The notes under the pieces were generated by a model. It worked only from the letters and a program-made list of their open reading frames with translations. It did no database searches and was not told where the DNA came from. A stretch of DNA of 34,490 nt, taken from positions 1-34,490 of the forward strand of contig NZ_JAQGLJ010000037.1 of the NCBI RefSeq assembly GCF_028292945.1, in the 5' to 3' direction. Source of the DNA: Sphingomonas bacterium. Lineage in GTDB: Bacteria; Pseudomonadota; Alphaproteobacteria; Sphingomonadales; Sphingomonadaceae. Shown here in pieces: positions 24,689-34,200 of the stretch. Positions within the stretch are counted from its first letter, which is position 1. Each line of letters starts with the position of its first letter. The translations under genes and the position numbers were made by a program.

Positions 24689-25658
24689 TCGCGAACGCCC
24701 GGGAGAGCGCGGCGCGGCGCTGCTCACCGTGCTGATGCTGGTCGCGGTGATCGCGGTGATCGCGGTGGGCGCGCTGGAGAAGCTGCGCCTCGCGACGCGC
24801 CTCACCGCCAATGCGGTCGGGATCGAGCAGGCGCGCAGCTATGCGCAGGCTGCCGAGGCGCTCGCGCTGTCCCGAGTGTCGACGCTGCTGGGTCAGAGCC
24901 GTGATCGCGTGACGCTGGCGGGGGGGTGGAGCAACGCGCCGTTCGATCTGCCGCTGCCCGGCGGCACGGCGGTGGCGCGGGTCAGCGACGGCGGCAATTG
25001 CTTCAACCTCAACGGTCTGGTCAGCGAGGCGGCACCCGGCGTGTACGCCAGCAACCCGCTCGCGCGCGTCCAGTTCGCGCGGCTGATGCGCCTGTTGCAG
25101 GTGCCGCCGCAGATCGCCGAACAGGCATCGGCCGGCGCGGCCGACTGGATCGATACCGACGCTGACCAGCAGGGGGGCGGGGCGGAGGACAGTGCGTACC
25201 TGCGCCAGGACCCCGGCTATCGCACCGCCGGCACGTTGATGGCCGACCCCAGCGAACTGCGCGCGGTCGCGGGCGTCACGCCCGCGCTGTACGCGCAGCT
25301 GCGGCCATGGCTGTGCACGCTGCCGGTCGCCGAGCCGGCGGCGATCAACCTCAACACGCTCGCGCCCGAGCAGGCGCCGCTGGTGGCGATGCTGGCGCCC
25401 GACACCTTGTCCGTCGAGGCGGCGAGCGCCGCGCTGTTGCGCCGGCCTGCGCAAGGCTGGGCAAATGTTGGCGCGTTCGCCGCATTGCCGGGGATCAGCG
25501 GCACCGGACTCGGTGAGGGGCAGGCGGGCGTCACCTCCAAATGGTTCGGCTTGCGGGTCGATGTCGTGGTGAACGGGCTGGACGTGCGTGAAACGGCGCT
25601 GATCGACGCGACGAGACTTCCCGCGCGGCTTGTGGCGCGGCAATGGGGCGAGGAGTGA
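24675..25658 (+). CDS. gspK: Type II secretion minor pseudopilin K
   Basis: GspK caps the pseudopilus tip. The chosen start is the TTG at 24675, with a perfect GGAGG (24664-24668) six bases before it and a 14-base overlap with gspJ. The alternative GTG at 24651 has no such site. The leader (LRPADRERPGERG) is followed by AALLTVLMLVAVIAVIAVGALEKLR. As in other GspK proteins, the usual Glu at +5 is absent. The 327-residue size, the NCFNLNGLV region, ADWIDTDADQ and the C-terminal helix-hairpin region (AINLNTLAPEQAPLVAML) match the family. Confidence 0.94.
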   Translation: MRPADRERPGERGAALLTVLMLVAVIAVIAVGALEKLRLATRLTANAVGIEQARSYAQAAEALALSRVSTLLGQSRDRVTLAGGWSNAPFDLPLPGGTAVARVSDGGNCFNLNGLVSEAAPGVYASNPLARVQFARLMRLLQVPPQIAEQASAGAADWIDTDADQQGGGAEDSAYLRQDPGYRTAGTLMADPSELRAVAGVTPALYAQLRPWLCTLPVAEPAAINLNTLAPEQAPLVAMLAPDTLSVEAASAALLRRPAQGWANVGAFAALPGISGTGLGEGQAGVTSKWFGLRVDVVVNGLDVRETALIDATRLPARLVARQWGEE

Positions 25659-26734
25659 CCGCGACCCTGCTCTTCCTGCCCCACCGCGACGCACCCTACC
25701 GCTGGTGGCGGATGGATGCGCAGGGGATCGCGGAGGGGGAGGGCTTTCCACCGCCCGCCGAGGACGACCGGCTGATCGCCGTGCCGCCCGCCGATGCGGT
25801 GACGCTGCATTGGGCGGTGCTGCCGACGCGCTCGCCCGCGCAGGCGACCGCCGCCGCCCGCATCCTGGCGGGCGAGGCGAGCGCGGTGCCGGCGGCGGAA
25901 CTGCATGTCGCGGTCGGCGAGGAGGGGACCGAGGAGCGCCCGATCGCGGTGGTCGGCGCGGCGGCGATGCGGACCTGGCTGGCCGAGCTGGCGCTGGCCG
26001 GGCTGGACCCGCAGGCGATGGTGCCCGCACCCATGCTGCTGCCGCGACCGGACGAGGGTTACACGCGCGCCGAGCTGGCCGGCGGCGGCGTGGTGCGGGG
26101 GCGGACCAGCGGCTTTGCCGACGAGGCGCGGCTGACCGAGCTGGTCACGGGCGGCGAGGACGCGCGCGTGATCGGGCGCGACGAACTGACGCAGGCGCTG
26201 GCCGCCGCGATCGCCGCCCCTGCGCTCGATCTGCGGCAGGGACCGTTCGCGCGCCGTCGCCGGCGCGAGCTCGACTGGGCGCTGATCCGCCGGCTGGCGT
26301 GGCTGGCGTTGACGATCCTGCTGGTGACGCTTGCGATCTTCGTCGTGCGCTTGGCCAAGTACAGCTTCGCCGCCGACGCGCTGGAGGCGCGCGCGGCGGC
26401 GCTGGCGCGAACCGGGCTGCCGCGCGGCGAAACGATCGTCGATGCCGACCGGCAGCTCGCCGAGCGGCTGGGCGCGGTGCGAGGGCCGGGGCTGGGCTTC
26501 ACCGGCATGGCGGCGGCCGTGTTCGCAGCGGTGCGCGCGACGCCGGGCACCGAGGTGACGGGGCTCGACTTCCAGCCGACCGGCAATCTCAAGATCTCGG
26601 TCGCGGCCGCGCGCGAATCGCTGCCGACCGACCTCAAGCGCGCCATCGAACGCGCGGGCTTTGTCGTCGACGCGAGCACCTTCACCTCCGCCAACGGGCG
26701 CGTCACGGGCGACATGACGGTGAGGGCACCGTGA
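25655..26734 (+). CDS. gspL: Type II secretion platform protein L
   Basis: GspL recruits the ATPase GspE to the inner membrane. The GTG at 25655 overlaps the gspK stop (GTGA), giving 359 residues; an ATG four codons upstream (25643) is an alternative. The cytoplasmic actin-like half (LHWAVLPTRSPAQATAAARILAGE region) precedes a single membrane helix at about 220-245 (LIRRLAWLALTILLVTLAIF). A periplasmic ferredoxin-like domain follows (LGFTGMAAAVFAAVRATPGTEVTGLDF). gspM follows with another GTGA overlap. Confidence 0.9.
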   Translation: MTATLLFLPHRDAPYRWWRMDAQGIAEGEGFPPPAEDDRLIAVPPADAVTLHWAVLPTRSPAQATAAARILAGEASAVPAAELHVAVGEEGTEERPIAVVGAAAMRTWLAELALAGLDPQAMVPAPMLLPRPDEGYTRAELAGGGVVRGRTSGFADEARLTELVTGGEDARVIGRDELTQALAAAIAAPALDLRQGPFARRRRRELDWALIRRLAWLALTILLVTLAIFVVRLAKYSFAADALEARAAALARTGLPRGETIVDADRQLAERLGAVRGPGLGFTGMAAAVFAAVRATPGTEVTGLDFQPTGNLKISVAAARESLPTDLKRAIERAGFVVDASTFTSANGRVTGDMTVRAP

Positions 26735-27198
26735 TAGCCTGGTTCAACGCGAGGTCGCTGCGCGAGAAGCGGTTGCTGGTCGTCATGGTCGCGCTGCTGG
26801 CGCTGACGCTGGTCTGGCTGCTGGTGATCCGACCCTTTGGCGATGCACTGTCGAGCGAACGCGAGCGCCATGCCGCTGCCGTGATCCGGCTCGGCGAGAC
26901 GCAGGCGCGCGTCGACACGCTGCGCCAGATCGGGCGGCTGCGCGCGGCGCCGCTGACCGGCAGCTTCGCCGACGCGGTTCGCGCGCGCGCGGCCGACGCG
27001 GGGTTCGCGATCGCGCTGTTGCAGGAAGACGGGCCCGGCCGCGTGCGGGTCGCCATCGCGGGCGCACGGCCGGCGGTGCTGGTGCTGTGGCTGGCGCGGC
27101 TGGAGCTTGCCGGCATCCTGGTCGAAGGGGCGACCTTCACCGACAAGGGGGATCGCACGGTGGGCGTGCAACTGACGCTGAGGGCACGCGCGCGATGA
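26731..27198 (+). CDS. gspM: Type II secretion platform protein M
   Basis: GspM is a bitopic inner-membrane protein that partners with GspL. The 155-residue product begins at a GTG in a GTGA overlap with gspL. It has the typical short cytoplasmic start with RSLREKRLLVVM, one membrane helix (about 14-35), a coiled periplasmic stretch (SSERERHAAAVIRLGETQARVDTLRQI) and a compact C-terminal domain. Assigned by size, topology and operon order as well as sequence. Confidence 0.9.
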   Translation: MIAWFNARSLREKRLLVVMVALLALTLVWLLVIRPFGDALSSERERHAAAVIRLGETQARVDTLRQIGRLRAAPLTGSFADAVRARAADAGFAIALLQEDGPGRVRVAIAGARPAVLVLWLARLELAGILVEGATFTDKGDRTVGVQLTLRARAR

Positions 27199-27917
27199 TC
27201 GGGGGAGCGATCCGGCTCGCCACGGGGCGGCGCGCGATGTTCGGGGCGATGCTGTTCGCCGGTCTGCTGATCTTCGTACCCCTGCGCCTGGTGCTCGGCT
27301 GGTTCGGGCTGGGCGAGGCGGGGCTGAGCGCGCGGCGGGTCGACGGCGCGCTGTGGTCGGGGCGGCTGGTGGAGGCGCGGTTCGGCGAGGTGGCGCTGGG
27401 TGACCTGAACGCGCGGCTCGCCTTTTTCCCGCTGTTCCTCGGCCGCGCGCGCGTCGAACTGGACGGCGACGGTGCGAGGCCCTTCACCGGCGCGATGACG
27501 GTGCGGCGGCACGGCTTCGGCATTGACGACATGACCGCCACGCTCGCGACCGGGCAGTTGTTCGCGCCGCTGCCCGTCGCCGCGCTCGACCTGGACGACG
27601 CCACCGTGCATTTCCGCGACGGCCAGTGCGACCGTGCCGATGGCCGCGTGCGTGCGACGCTGGCGGGCGAGGCGGCGGGCGTGCCGCTGCCGACGACGCT
27701 GAGCGGCCCCGCACGCTGCGAGGCGGGCGCGCTGCTGCTGCCGCTAACCAGCGCGGCGGGCACGGAGACCGCGACACTGCGCGTGTTCGCCGATGGCCGC
27801 TACCGCGCCGAGTTCGCGCTGCGCACCGCCGACCCGCTGATCGGGCCGAGACTGGAGAGCGCCGGTTTCGTCGGCGGGCCGCAAGGATATCGTTTGTCGG
27901 TGGAGGGGCGGTTCTAG
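27195..27917 (+). CDS. gspN: Type II secretion protein N
   Basis: GspN is a bitopic membrane protein found in many type II systems but not essential in all. The ATG at 27195 overlaps the gspM stop (ATGA). The 240-residue protein has an N-terminal membrane helix (about 17-38) and a periplasmic part with GLSARRVDGALWSGRLVEARFGEVALGDLNARL, the usual GspN signature, and CDRADGRVRATL later. It is the last gene of the operon; no prepilin peptidase gene (gspO) follows. Confidence 0.88.
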   Translation: MIGGAIRLATGRRAMFGAMLFAGLLIFVPLRLVLGWFGLGEAGLSARRVDGALWSGRLVEARFGEVALGDLNARLAFFPLFLGRARVELDGDGARPFTGAMTVRRHGFGIDDMTATLATGQLFAPLPVAALDLDDATVHFRDGQCDRADGRVRATLAGEAAGVPLPTTLSGPARCEAGALLLPLTSAAGTETATLRVFADGRYRAEFALRTADPLIGPRLESAGFVGGPQGYRLSVEGRF

Positions 27918-27959
27918 CGCCGGCTTCTTAGGTTAAAGGCTCCGCATCAGGGAATTCGC

Positions 27960-28016
27960 CCTCCCGGGCGGAAGCGGGCGGCGCGGCCGACTGGACCCCG
28001 ACTTCGGTCGGGGAAG
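27960..28016. repeat. Dispersed CCCCGAC-type palindrome after the gsp operon
   Basis: CCCCGAC-TTCG-GTCGGGG at 27996-28013 is a perfect seven-pair hairpin. It is preceded by the family flank GCGGCCGACTGG and a degenerate left arm (CCCGGGCGGAAGCGGGC). It could end gsp transcription, but there is no T-run after it. Confidence 0.65.
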
Positions 28017-28102
28017 GTTGATTTAGTGGCGCTGGATCACCGCCCTCAAGGCAGCACATCCTTGACGCGGCGCGGAACCGCCCGCTAGGGCGCGACCCTC
28101 AC

Positions 28103-28180
28103 GGCGATCGTAGTTCAATTGGTTAGAGCACCGGCTTGTGATGCCGGAAGTTGCGGGTTCAAGTCCCGTCGGTCGCCCCA
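28103..28180 (+). tRNA. tRNA-His(GTG)
   Basis: The cloverleaf is complete: acceptor GCGATCG paired with CGGTCGC, T8 A9, a D arm (GTTC...GAGC), an anticodon arm CCGGC-TTGTGAT-GCCGG with anticodon GTG, a T arm (GCGGG-TTCAAGT-CCCGT) and an encoded CCA. The base before G1 is G (28103) and the discriminator is C (28177), which is the canonical bacterial G-1:C73 identity pair of tRNA-His. The leucine dehydrogenase gene starts 26 bases downstream. Confidence 0.97.
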
Positions 28181-28206
28181 TTTCTCCTTCGCAGGACCGG
28201 TTTCAG

Positions 28207-29250
28207 ATGAGCGATTGGGGCTTTCCCGATTTCGACGAGCACGAGGGCGTGCACCTGTTCAGCGACGCGGCCTCGGGCCTGCGCGCGATCGTTGCGGTGC
28301 ATTCCACTGCGCTGGGGCCGGCCGCGGGCGGCGCGCGCTTCTGGCATTATGCCGACGAGCGTGACGCGATCACCGACGCGCTGCGGCTGTCGCGGGGCAT
28401 GAGCTTCAAGAACGCGATGGCCGGGCTGCCGATGGGTGGCGGCAAGGGCGTCATTCTGGCCGATGCCGACCGCACGAAGACTCCGGCGATGCTCGCTGCG
28501 TTCGGGCGCGCGATCGAGTCGCTGGGCGGGCGTTACGTCACCGCCGAGGATGTCGGCATGAGCGACGACGACATGGTGACGATCGGCCGCGAGACGACCC
28601 ATGTCTCCGGCCTGCCGGTGGCGAGCGGGGCGGCGGGTGGCGACCCGGGTCCGTATACCGCGCTGGGCGTGTATCTGGGGATCAGGGCGGCAGCGAAGCG
28701 TGCGCTCGGGACCGACGAGATGCGCGGCGTGCGCGTCGCAGTGCAGGGAGTCGGTTCGGTCGGCGGCGGCACGGCGCGGCTGTTGGCGGCGGACGGGGCC
28801 GAGCTGGTACTGGCCGATGTCGACGCGGGCCGCGCGGCGGCGTTGGCGGCCGCGCTGGGCGCCAAGACCATATCGACCGACGCGATCCTGTCGGCGGAGG
28901 TGGACATCGTCAGCCCCAACGCCCTGGGCGCGATCCTGACCGAACAGTCGATCGCGGCGCTACGGTGCAAGGCGGTCGCGGGTGGCGCGAACAACCAGCT
29001 TGCCCGGCCGGAGGACGGTCGGCGGCTGCACGAACGCGGCATTCTCTACACACCCGATTACGTGATCAACGCCGGCGGGATCATCAACGTCGGGCTGGAA
29101 TATCTGGGGCAGGGCGACGAGGCGGAGGTCAAGGCCCGCATCGCGCGGATACCGGATCGGCTGGTCGAGGTGTGGAACGAGAGCGACCGCACGGGCGAGC
29201 CGGCATCGGCGGTGGCGGACGCGATCGCACGGCGGCTGATCGGCCGGTAG
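28207..29250 (+). CDS. Leucine/valine-type amino acid dehydrogenase
   Basis: The 347-residue enzyme belongs to the Glu/Leu/Phe/Val dehydrogenase family and is closest in size and motifs to leucine dehydrogenase. That enzyme uses NAD to deaminate branched-chain amino acids oxidatively to their 2-oxo acids. The substrate-binding lysine K68 (SFKNAMAGLPMGGGKG) and the catalytic lysine K80 are present. The Rossmann fold has VAVQGVGSVGGG. The PDYVINAGGIINV segment is typical. The ATG at 28207 follows the tRNA-His gene; a longer frame back to 28138 overlaps the tRNA and is artefactual. Phenylalanine or valine specificity cannot be excluded. Confidence 0.9.
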   Translation: MSDWGFPDFDEHEGVHLFSDAASGLRAIVAVHSTALGPAAGGARFWHYADERDAITDALRLSRGMSFKNAMAGLPMGGGKGVILADADRTKTPAMLAAFGRAIESLGGRYVTAEDVGMSDDDMVTIGRETTHVSGLPVASGAAGGDPGPYTALGVYLGIRAAAKRALGTDEMRGVRVAVQGVGSVGGGTARLLAADGAELVLADVDAGRAAALAAALGAKTISTDAILSAEVDIVSPNALGAILTEQSIAALRCKAVAGGANNQLARPEDGRRLHERGILYTPDYVINAGGIINVGLEYLGQGDEAEVKARIARIPDRLVEVWNESDRTGEPASAVADAIARRLIGR

Positions 29251-29323
29251 GTCTGAAATTGTCGGCGTTGGCCCGCCGACCAACGCGGGCCGGCAAGATT
29301 CAAGCTCGGCGGTCAAGTTCTTC

Positions 29324-29387
29324 GCCGGCGGAAGCCGGGCCTGGTGCGCGGCGCGGCCGACTGCGCCCCGGCTTCCGCCGGGGAGGG
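29324..29387. repeat. Dispersed CCCCGGC-type inverted repeat
   Basis: The left arm GCCGGCGGAAGCCGGG (29324-29339) and right arm CCCGGCTTCCGCCGG (29367-29381) are reverse complements. Between them lies the family flank GCGGCCGACTG. It fills much of the 220-base gap between the dehydrogenase and the TPR gene. Confidence 0.75.
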
Positions 29388-29471
29388 GCTGGTCCGCAGC
29401 GTGCACCTGACGGGGCTACGTAACGACGAGATTTGCTCTATCTATCGACGCACTATGACCCTGAGTACCCG

Positions 29472-30113
29472 ATGGGCTGGCTGACCCTTCTCGCCCTCGC
29501 TGCCGCCGCGATGCTGGCGCTCGTCGCGTTGGGAGTGCGGCGGCCCTTGTGGTCGCTCGCCGGCGCAGGGCTGATGCTGGGGGCGACCGGCTATGCCTTG
29601 CAGGGGCGACCCGCCTTGCCCGCGCAACCCGCGCGGGGCGTCGCGGCCATAGCCGGCGACGATCCCGCGCTGCTGTCGCTGCGCGACCAGATGCTGGGAC
29701 GCAACAATACGGCCGCCGCCTACATGATCGCAGCCGACGCCATGCAGCGATCCGGTGAGAAGCGCGCAGCGGTGCAGGCCGTGCTGGGCGGGCTGCGCCG
29801 ATACCGGGAGAGCCTGTTGCTGTGGGTCGGGCTCGGCAACGTGCTCACCGCGCATGACGGCAAGCTGTCCGCGCCGGCGCTGTTCGCGTTCGACCAGGCG
29901 GCACGGCTTGCTCCGTCGCATCCGGCGCCGCCGTTCTGGCGCGGGTTGGCGCATATCCGAGCGGGCGAGTTTGCCGCGGCGCGACCATTCTGGGCGCGCG
30001 CCCTGGCACTGACGCCGGAGGGAGTGACCTATCGGCGCGAGATCGCACAGCGGCTGGCGGTGCTGGATGCCTATCTCGCGGAGGTGGAAGAGGTGCCAGC
30101 CACCGGAAGGTAA
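29472..30113 (+). CDS. TPR protein resembling the cytochrome c biogenesis factor CcmI/CcmH C-terminus
   Basis: From the ATG at 29472 the protein has 213 residues. It has two hydrophobic N-terminal segments (about 3-20 and 25-42) that place it in the inner membrane, followed by a helical TPR-like periplasmic domain (AAYMIAADAMQRSGEKRAAVQAVLGGLRRY, LFAFDQAARLAPSHPAPPFWRGLAHIRAGEFAAARPFWARAL). This resembles the C-terminal TPR part of CcmI/NrfG proteins, which hold apocytochrome c. No other ccm genes are nearby, so the role is only inferred. The upstream TTG at 29433 is a weaker start. Confidence 0.75.
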   Translation: MGWLTLLALAAAAMLALVALGVRRPLWSLAGAGLMLGATGYALQGRPALPAQPARGVAAIAGDDPALLSLRDQMLGRNNTAAAYMIAADAMQRSGEKRAAVQAVLGGLRRYRESLLLWVGLGNVLTAHDGKLSAPALFAFDQAARLAPSHPAPPFWRGLAHIRAGEFAAARPFWARALALTPEGVTYRREIAQRLAVLDAYLAEVEEVPATGR

Positions 30114-30125
30114 CCCGCCCCTCTT

Positions 30126-30231
30126 CGTCATGCCGGCCCTGAGCCGGCATCCGACGTGACGCAGGTACTAGCTTTGATCTCAGACGTGCCGCCTGCCGCG
30201 CGTTGGACCCCGGCTCAAGGCCGGGGTGACG
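30126..30231. repeat. Dispersed CGTCA...TGACG inverted-repeat element
   Basis: The 106-base element starts CGTCA and ends TGACG, like the one inside gspG. The left hairpin is ATGCCGGC-CCTGA-GCCGGCAT (30130-30150), and the right is CCCCGGC-TCAAG-GCCGGGG (30208-30226). It lies between the TPR gene and the convergent DUF3072 gene, where it could act as a shared stem. Confidence 0.8.
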
Positions 30232-30237
30232 TCGTTG

Positions 30238-30456
30238 CTACTTCCCCCGACCCGTTTTCTCCTGCAGCTCGTCGATCTTCATCGACGCGTCCGCCTTGTT
30301 CAGCTCCTCGGGAAAGTCCTCATGGGCTTCCTCGGACAGCGTCTTGAGGTAGCTCGCCTGCGCGCCGGTCATCGGTTCGTCGCCGGTGGTCCAGTCGTGC
30401 GGGTCCTTGACCGCGTTGGAGGTCGGGTGGGTCTTCGGGTTCTCGGTGTCGGCCAT
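30238..30456 (-). CDS. DUF3072 family protein
   Basis: This 72-residue soluble protein matches DUF3072: NAVKDPHDWTTGDEPMTGAQASYLKTLSEEAHEDFPEELNKADASMKIDELQEKTGRG covers nearly all of it. The function is unknown. The ATG at 30456 has GAGGAG seven bases upstream; the longer frame to 30489 has no such site. It is acidic and polar with no membrane segment. It lies 38 bases downstream of the alanine dehydrogenase gene on the same strand and may share its transcript. Confidence 0.88.
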   Translation of the reverse strand: MADTENPKTHPTSNAVKDPHDWTTGDEPMTGAQASYLKTLSEEAHEDFPEELNKADASMKIDELQEKTGRGK

Positions 30457-30494
30457 CGTTGATCTCCTCTTCGGGTCAACAACGGCCATGTTCC

Positions 30495-31601
30495 TTATCC
30501 GTTCCAGGCCTGATAAGGCAGATCGAGATCGTCAGCGACGGCCTTGTAGGCGATCTTGCCGCCAAACACGTTCAGCCCCGCCGCCAGATGCGGGTCGGCC
30601 TTCATCGCCGCTTCGGCACCCAGATTGGCGAGCTTGACCGCGAACGGCAGCGTCGCGTTGTTGAGCGCGAAGGTGCTCGTCCGCGCGACCGCTCCCGGCA
30701 TGTTGGCGACGCAATAGTGGATCACGCCGTCGACCTCGAACACCGGGTCGTCGTGCGTGGTGGCGTGGCTGGTCTCGAAACAGCCGCCCTGGTCGATGGC
30801 GATGTCGACCAGCACGGAGCCGCGCTTCATAGTCGCCAGCATCTCGCGCGTCACCAGCTTGGGCGCGGCCGCACCCGGCACGAGCACCGCGCCGATGACG
30901 AGGTGCGCGTTCTTCACCGCCGCCGCGATCGCCGCCTTGGAGGCATAGGCCGTCTTGATCTGGCTGGAGAAGAACATGTCCAGCTCCGCCAGCCGGCTCA
31001 TGTTGATGTCATAGATCGTCACGTCGGCGCGCATGCCGACCGCCATCTGCGCGGCGTTGATGCCGGAGATGCCGCCGCCCAGGATCGCGACCCGCGCCGG
31101 CGCGACGCCGGGCACGCCGCCGAGCAGCACGCCGCGCCCGCCCTGTTCCTTTTCCAGATAATGCGCGCCGACCTGCACCGACATGCGGCCCGCGACCTCA
31201 CTCATCGGCTTCAGCAGCGGCAGCCCGCCGCCGGACGCGGTGACTGTCTCGTAGGCGATGCAGGTCGCGCCGGACTTCATCAGCCCCTCGGCCTGCGGCT
31301 TGTCGGCGGCGAGGTGGAGATAGGTGAACAGCAGGTGGCGCGGCTCCAGCAGCGCGATCTCGCTCGCCTGCGGCTCCTTCACCTTCACGATCATGTCGGC
31401 GGCCGCGAACACCGCCGCGGCGTCGGGCAAGATGCTGGCGCCGACCGCCTGATAGTCCGAGTCCTCGAAGTCGATCCCCATGCCCGCCTGCGTCTCGACC
31501 ACCACCTCGTGACCGGCCGCGACCAGCTCGGCGACCGACGGCGGGGTCAGGCCGACCCGATACTCGTGGTTCTTGATCTCCTTGGGTACGCCGATGCGCA
31601 T
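30495..31601 (-). CDS. ald: Alanine dehydrogenase
   Basis: Ald interconverts L-alanine and pyruvate plus ammonia with NAD(H). The 368-residue length is standard. Conserved active-site residues fall at the family positions: R15 (HEYRVGLTP), K75 (MIVKVKEP) and H96 ([10 protein letters not shown]). The NAD-binding motif is [14 protein letters not shown] (about 170-183), and [26 protein letters not shown] is the usual C-terminal catalytic block. It is divergent from kup, with a 131-base gap that should hold both promoters; no clear boxes were recognised. Confidence 0.97.
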   Translation of the reverse strand: MRIGVPKEIKNHEYRVGLTPPSVAELVAAGHEVVVETQAGMGIDFEDSDYQAVGASILPDAAAVFAAADMIVKVKEPQASEIALLEPRHLLFTYLHLAADKPQAEGLMKSGATCIAYETVTASGGGLPLLKPMSEVAGRMSVQVGAHYLEKEQGGRGVLLGGVPGVAPARVAILGGGISGINAAQMAVGMRADVTIYDINMSRLAELDMFFSSQIKTAYASKAAIAAAVKNAHLVIGAVLVPGAAAPKLVTREMLATMKRGSVLVDIAIDQGGCFETSHATTHDDPVFEVDGVIHYCVANMPGAVARTSTFALNNATLPFAVKLANLGAEAAMKADPHLAAGLNVFGGKIAYKAVADDLDLPYQAWNG

Positions 31602-31732
31602 CGAATGGCTCCGTTAAGCAGGGTTTGTGCCGTCCGCTTAGCCGCTTGGCGGCCCCCTGTCGCCATGCTACCCGCCGCGCCTTGCCGGGCGGCGATCCTC
31701 GCGCCCGACAGCTGAAAGGCTGACCCGCGACG

Positions 31733-33643
31733 ATGCCGAGCATGGCACACAACGTCGTTACCGAACACGAAAGCGAAGACGGTCACCAGATCAGCGGTCG
31801 AACTTCGACGCTGGCGATCGGGGCGATCGGCGTGGTGTTCGGCGACATCGGCACCTCGCCGCTCTATGCGCTGAAGGAGATGTTCGATGGACATCATCCG
31901 CTGCCCATCGACATCCTGCACGTATTCGGCGTGCTGAGCCTGATCTTCTGGTCGTTCGTGATCATCGTCACGGTCAAATACGTGACCATCGTGATGAAGG
32001 CGGACAACAAGGGAGAAGGCGGCAGCCTGGCACTGCTGGCGCTGATCACGCGCAAGTCGCCCGGTGGGCGAGGCTGGCTGCTGACCATCCTCGCGGTCCT
32101 CGCGACGTCGCTGTTCTTCGGCGACGCGATCATCACGCCGTCGATCTCCGTCCTGTCGGCGGTGGAGGGCCTGGTCGTCGTCGAGGCTGGGCTGAAGCCA
32201 CTGGTGCTGCCGATCTCGGTCGCGATCCTGGTCGGTCTGTTCCTGATCCAGTCACGCGGCACGGCCGGGCTGAGCAAGTTCTTCGGGCCGATCGTTCTTC
32301 TGTACTTCATCGTCCTGGCGGTGCTGGGCATCGTCCACATCCTGCCCAATCCCGGTATCATCGCCGGCCTGTCGCCCCATCATGCGGTCCTGTTCTTCGT
32401 GCGCGATCCGGGGCTCGCATTCCTCTCGCTGGGCGCAGTGGTGCTCGCCATCACGGGAGCAGAGGCGCTGTTCGCCGACATGGGGCATTTCGGCCGGCGG
32501 CCGATCATCCTCGGCTGGTTGTGCGTGGTGTTCCCGTGCCTGATCATCAACTATCTCGGCCAGTGCGCGATGCTGCTGCGCGATCCCTCGACGGTCGCGA
32601 ACCCGTTCTTCCTGATGGCGCCCGAGCAGTTCCGGCTGCCCCTGGTCATCCTCGCGACACTGGCGACGATCATCGCCAGCCAGGCGCTGATCACCGGCGC
32701 GTTCTCGGTCGTGCAGCAGGCGGTGCAGCTGGGCCTGATGCCGCGCGTCCGCATCGCCCACACCAGCGAGAGCGCGTTGGGGCAGATCTATGTTCCCTCG
32801 GTCAACTGGGGCTTGCTGGCGCTGGTGCTGCTGGTGGTGGTGACGTTCCAGGAATCCACCAACCTGCTCGCCGCCTATGGACTGGCGGTGATCGGGACGA
32901 TGTTCATCACCACCTGCCTCATCACCGTGCTGATGGTGCGGGTATGGAACTGGCCAATCTGGCAGGTCGCCTTGATCGCGGGCCTGTTCTTCATCATCGA
33001 CGGCGCCTATCTGGCCGCCAACGTGATCAAGATTCCACAGGGCGGCTGGTTTCCGCTGGTGGTCGCGATCGTCGCGTTCACGCTGCTGACGACCTGGGCC
33101 AGGGGACGGCAGCTGATGATCGCGCGGCTGCGCGAAGGCGCGATCCCGATCAAGGTGTTCATCGACTCTGCCGCGACCTCGGCGACCCGCGTGTCGGGGA
33201 CGGCGGTGTTCATGACCTCTGCGGCCGAAGGCGTACCGCCGGCGCTGCTCCACAACCTAAAGCACAACCGGGTGCTGCACGAGCGCATCATCCTGTTGAC
33301 GGTGAAGATCGCCGATGTGCCGTATGTCGACGACGAGGTCAGCTTCAAGCTGGAGGATCTGGGCAACGGCTTTCGCCGTCTGATCATCAAATACGGCTTC
33401 ATGCAGGAGCCCAATGTGCCTGCCGCGCTGGCTCGGGTGCAGGGCTGCGGCCCCGCGATCCGGATGATCGACACCAGCTTCTTCCTGTCGCGCCAGACGC
33501 TGCTGGCGTCCGAGCGGCCGGGCATGGCGCTGTGGCGCGAAAAGCTGTTCGCGTGGATGATGCAGAATGCGGAAAGCCCGATGCAGTTCTTCCGCCTGCC
33601 GACGAACCGGGTGGTGGAGCTCGGGTCGCAGCTGGAAATTTGA
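31733..33643 (+). CDS. kup: Potassium uptake protein Kup
   Basis: Kup is a proton-coupled, low-rate potassium transporter of the inner membrane. The 636-residue protein has the N-terminal signature [22 protein letters not shown] (about residues 31-52), some twelve membrane helices to about residue 455, and the typical cytoplasmic C-terminal domain ([37 protein letters not shown]). The ATG at 31733 is used; a second in-frame ATG lies three codons further. Neither has a clear ribosome-binding site. The stop overlaps the start of the RNA ligase-like gene (TTGA). Confidence 0.96.
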   Translation: MPSMAHNVVTEHESEDGHQISGRTSTLAIGAIGVVFGDIGTSPLYALKEMFDGHHPLPIDILHVFGVLSLIFWSFVIIVTVKYVTIVMKADNKGEGGSLALLALITRKSPGGRGWLLTILAVLATSLFFGDAIITPSISVLSAVEGLVVVEAGLKPLVLPISVAILVGLFLIQSRGTAGLSKFFGPIVLLYFIVLAVLGIVHILPNPGIIAGLSPHHAVLFFVRDPGLAFLSLGAVVLAITGAEALFADMGHFGRRPIILGWLCVVFPCLIINYLGQCAMLLRDPSTVANPFFLMAPEQFRLPLVILATLATIIASQALITGAFSVVQQAVQLGLMPRVRIAHTSESALGQIYVPSVNWGLLALVLLVVVTFQESTNLLAAYGLAVIGTMFITTCLITVLMVRVWNWPIWQVALIAGLFFIIDGAYLAANVIKIPQGGWFPLVVAIVAFTLLTTWARGRQLMIARLREGAIPIKVFIDSAATSATRVSGTAVFMTSAAEGVPPALLHNLKHNRVLHERIILLTVKIADVPYVDDEVSFKLEDLGNGFRRLIIKYGFMQEPNVPAALARVQGCGPAIRMIDTSFFLSRQTLLASERPGMALWREKLFAWMMQNAESPMQFFRLPTNRVVELGSQLEI

Positions 33644-34146
33644 CGCCGGCTCCCATCATCGTTTCGGCGCTGTTCGGCCGCGCAGACCAGGCGTGGTTCG
33701 ATGGCTTGCGGCGCGAACATTTTCCGCCCGAGCGCAACCAGCTCGACGCGCATCTGACGCTGTTCCACCACCTGCCGCCATCCGCCGCGCCGGAGCTGAA
33801 GACGCGGCTGACCGCGGCGACGCGCGGCGTCCCGGCGCCGGTCGCCCGCGCGGCGGGGCCGATGTCGTTGGGGCGGGGCGTCGCGTTCCGCATCGAGGCA
33901 CCCGAGCTGGTGCGGCTGCGCGCCGACCTCGCGGACGCGTTTTCGGGCCTGCTGACGCCGCAGGACGCGGGCGGGTGGCGACCGCATGTGACGATCCAGA
34001 ACAAGGTTGTGCCGAGCGTCGCGAAGCTGTTGCTGGGGCAGCTGCAGCGCGACTTCCGGCCGCGCGAGGTGGCGATCGCCGGCCTGGCGGCGTGGTGGTA
34101 TCGCGGCGGGCCGTGGGAGCCGCTGAGCCGGCACATGTTCGCCTAG
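33640..34146 (+). CDS. 2'-5' RNA ligase / RNA 2',3'-cyclic phosphodiesterase family protein
   Basis: The 168-residue protein belongs to the 2H phosphoesterase superfamily. Its two signature motifs are HLTL (H38, in [13 protein letters not shown]) and HVTI (H116, in [11 protein letters not shown]). Such enzymes (ThpR/LigT) open 2',3'-cyclic phosphates or join 2'-5' RNA ends in vitro; the physiological substrate is unclear. The start is a TTG inside the kup stop (TTGA, 33640-33643), so translation is probably coupled to kup. No ATG or GTG gives a complete first domain. Confidence 0.88.
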   Translation: MTPAPIIVSALFGRADQAWFDGLRREHFPPERNQLDAHLTLFHHLPPSAAPELKTRLTAATRGVPAPVARAAGPMSLGRGVAFRIEAPELVRLRADLADAFSGLLTPQDAGGWRPHVTIQNKVVPSVAKLLLGQLQRDFRPREVAIAGLAAWWYRGGPWEPLSRHMFA

Positions 34147-34200
34147 GGAAACCCGTGCTTGACCCGTTGCGCGCCCGCCTCTTATAGGCCCGCGTCTCAT

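Noticed and set aside
22913..24811. 632-residue minus-strand frame opposite gspG-gspK
   Set aside because: Antisense shadow; the plus strand encodes five clear pseudopilins.
27996..28013. Terminator of the gsp operon
   Set aside because: The perfect hairpin has no following T-run and belongs to the dispersed repeat family; a termination role remains possible but is not shown.
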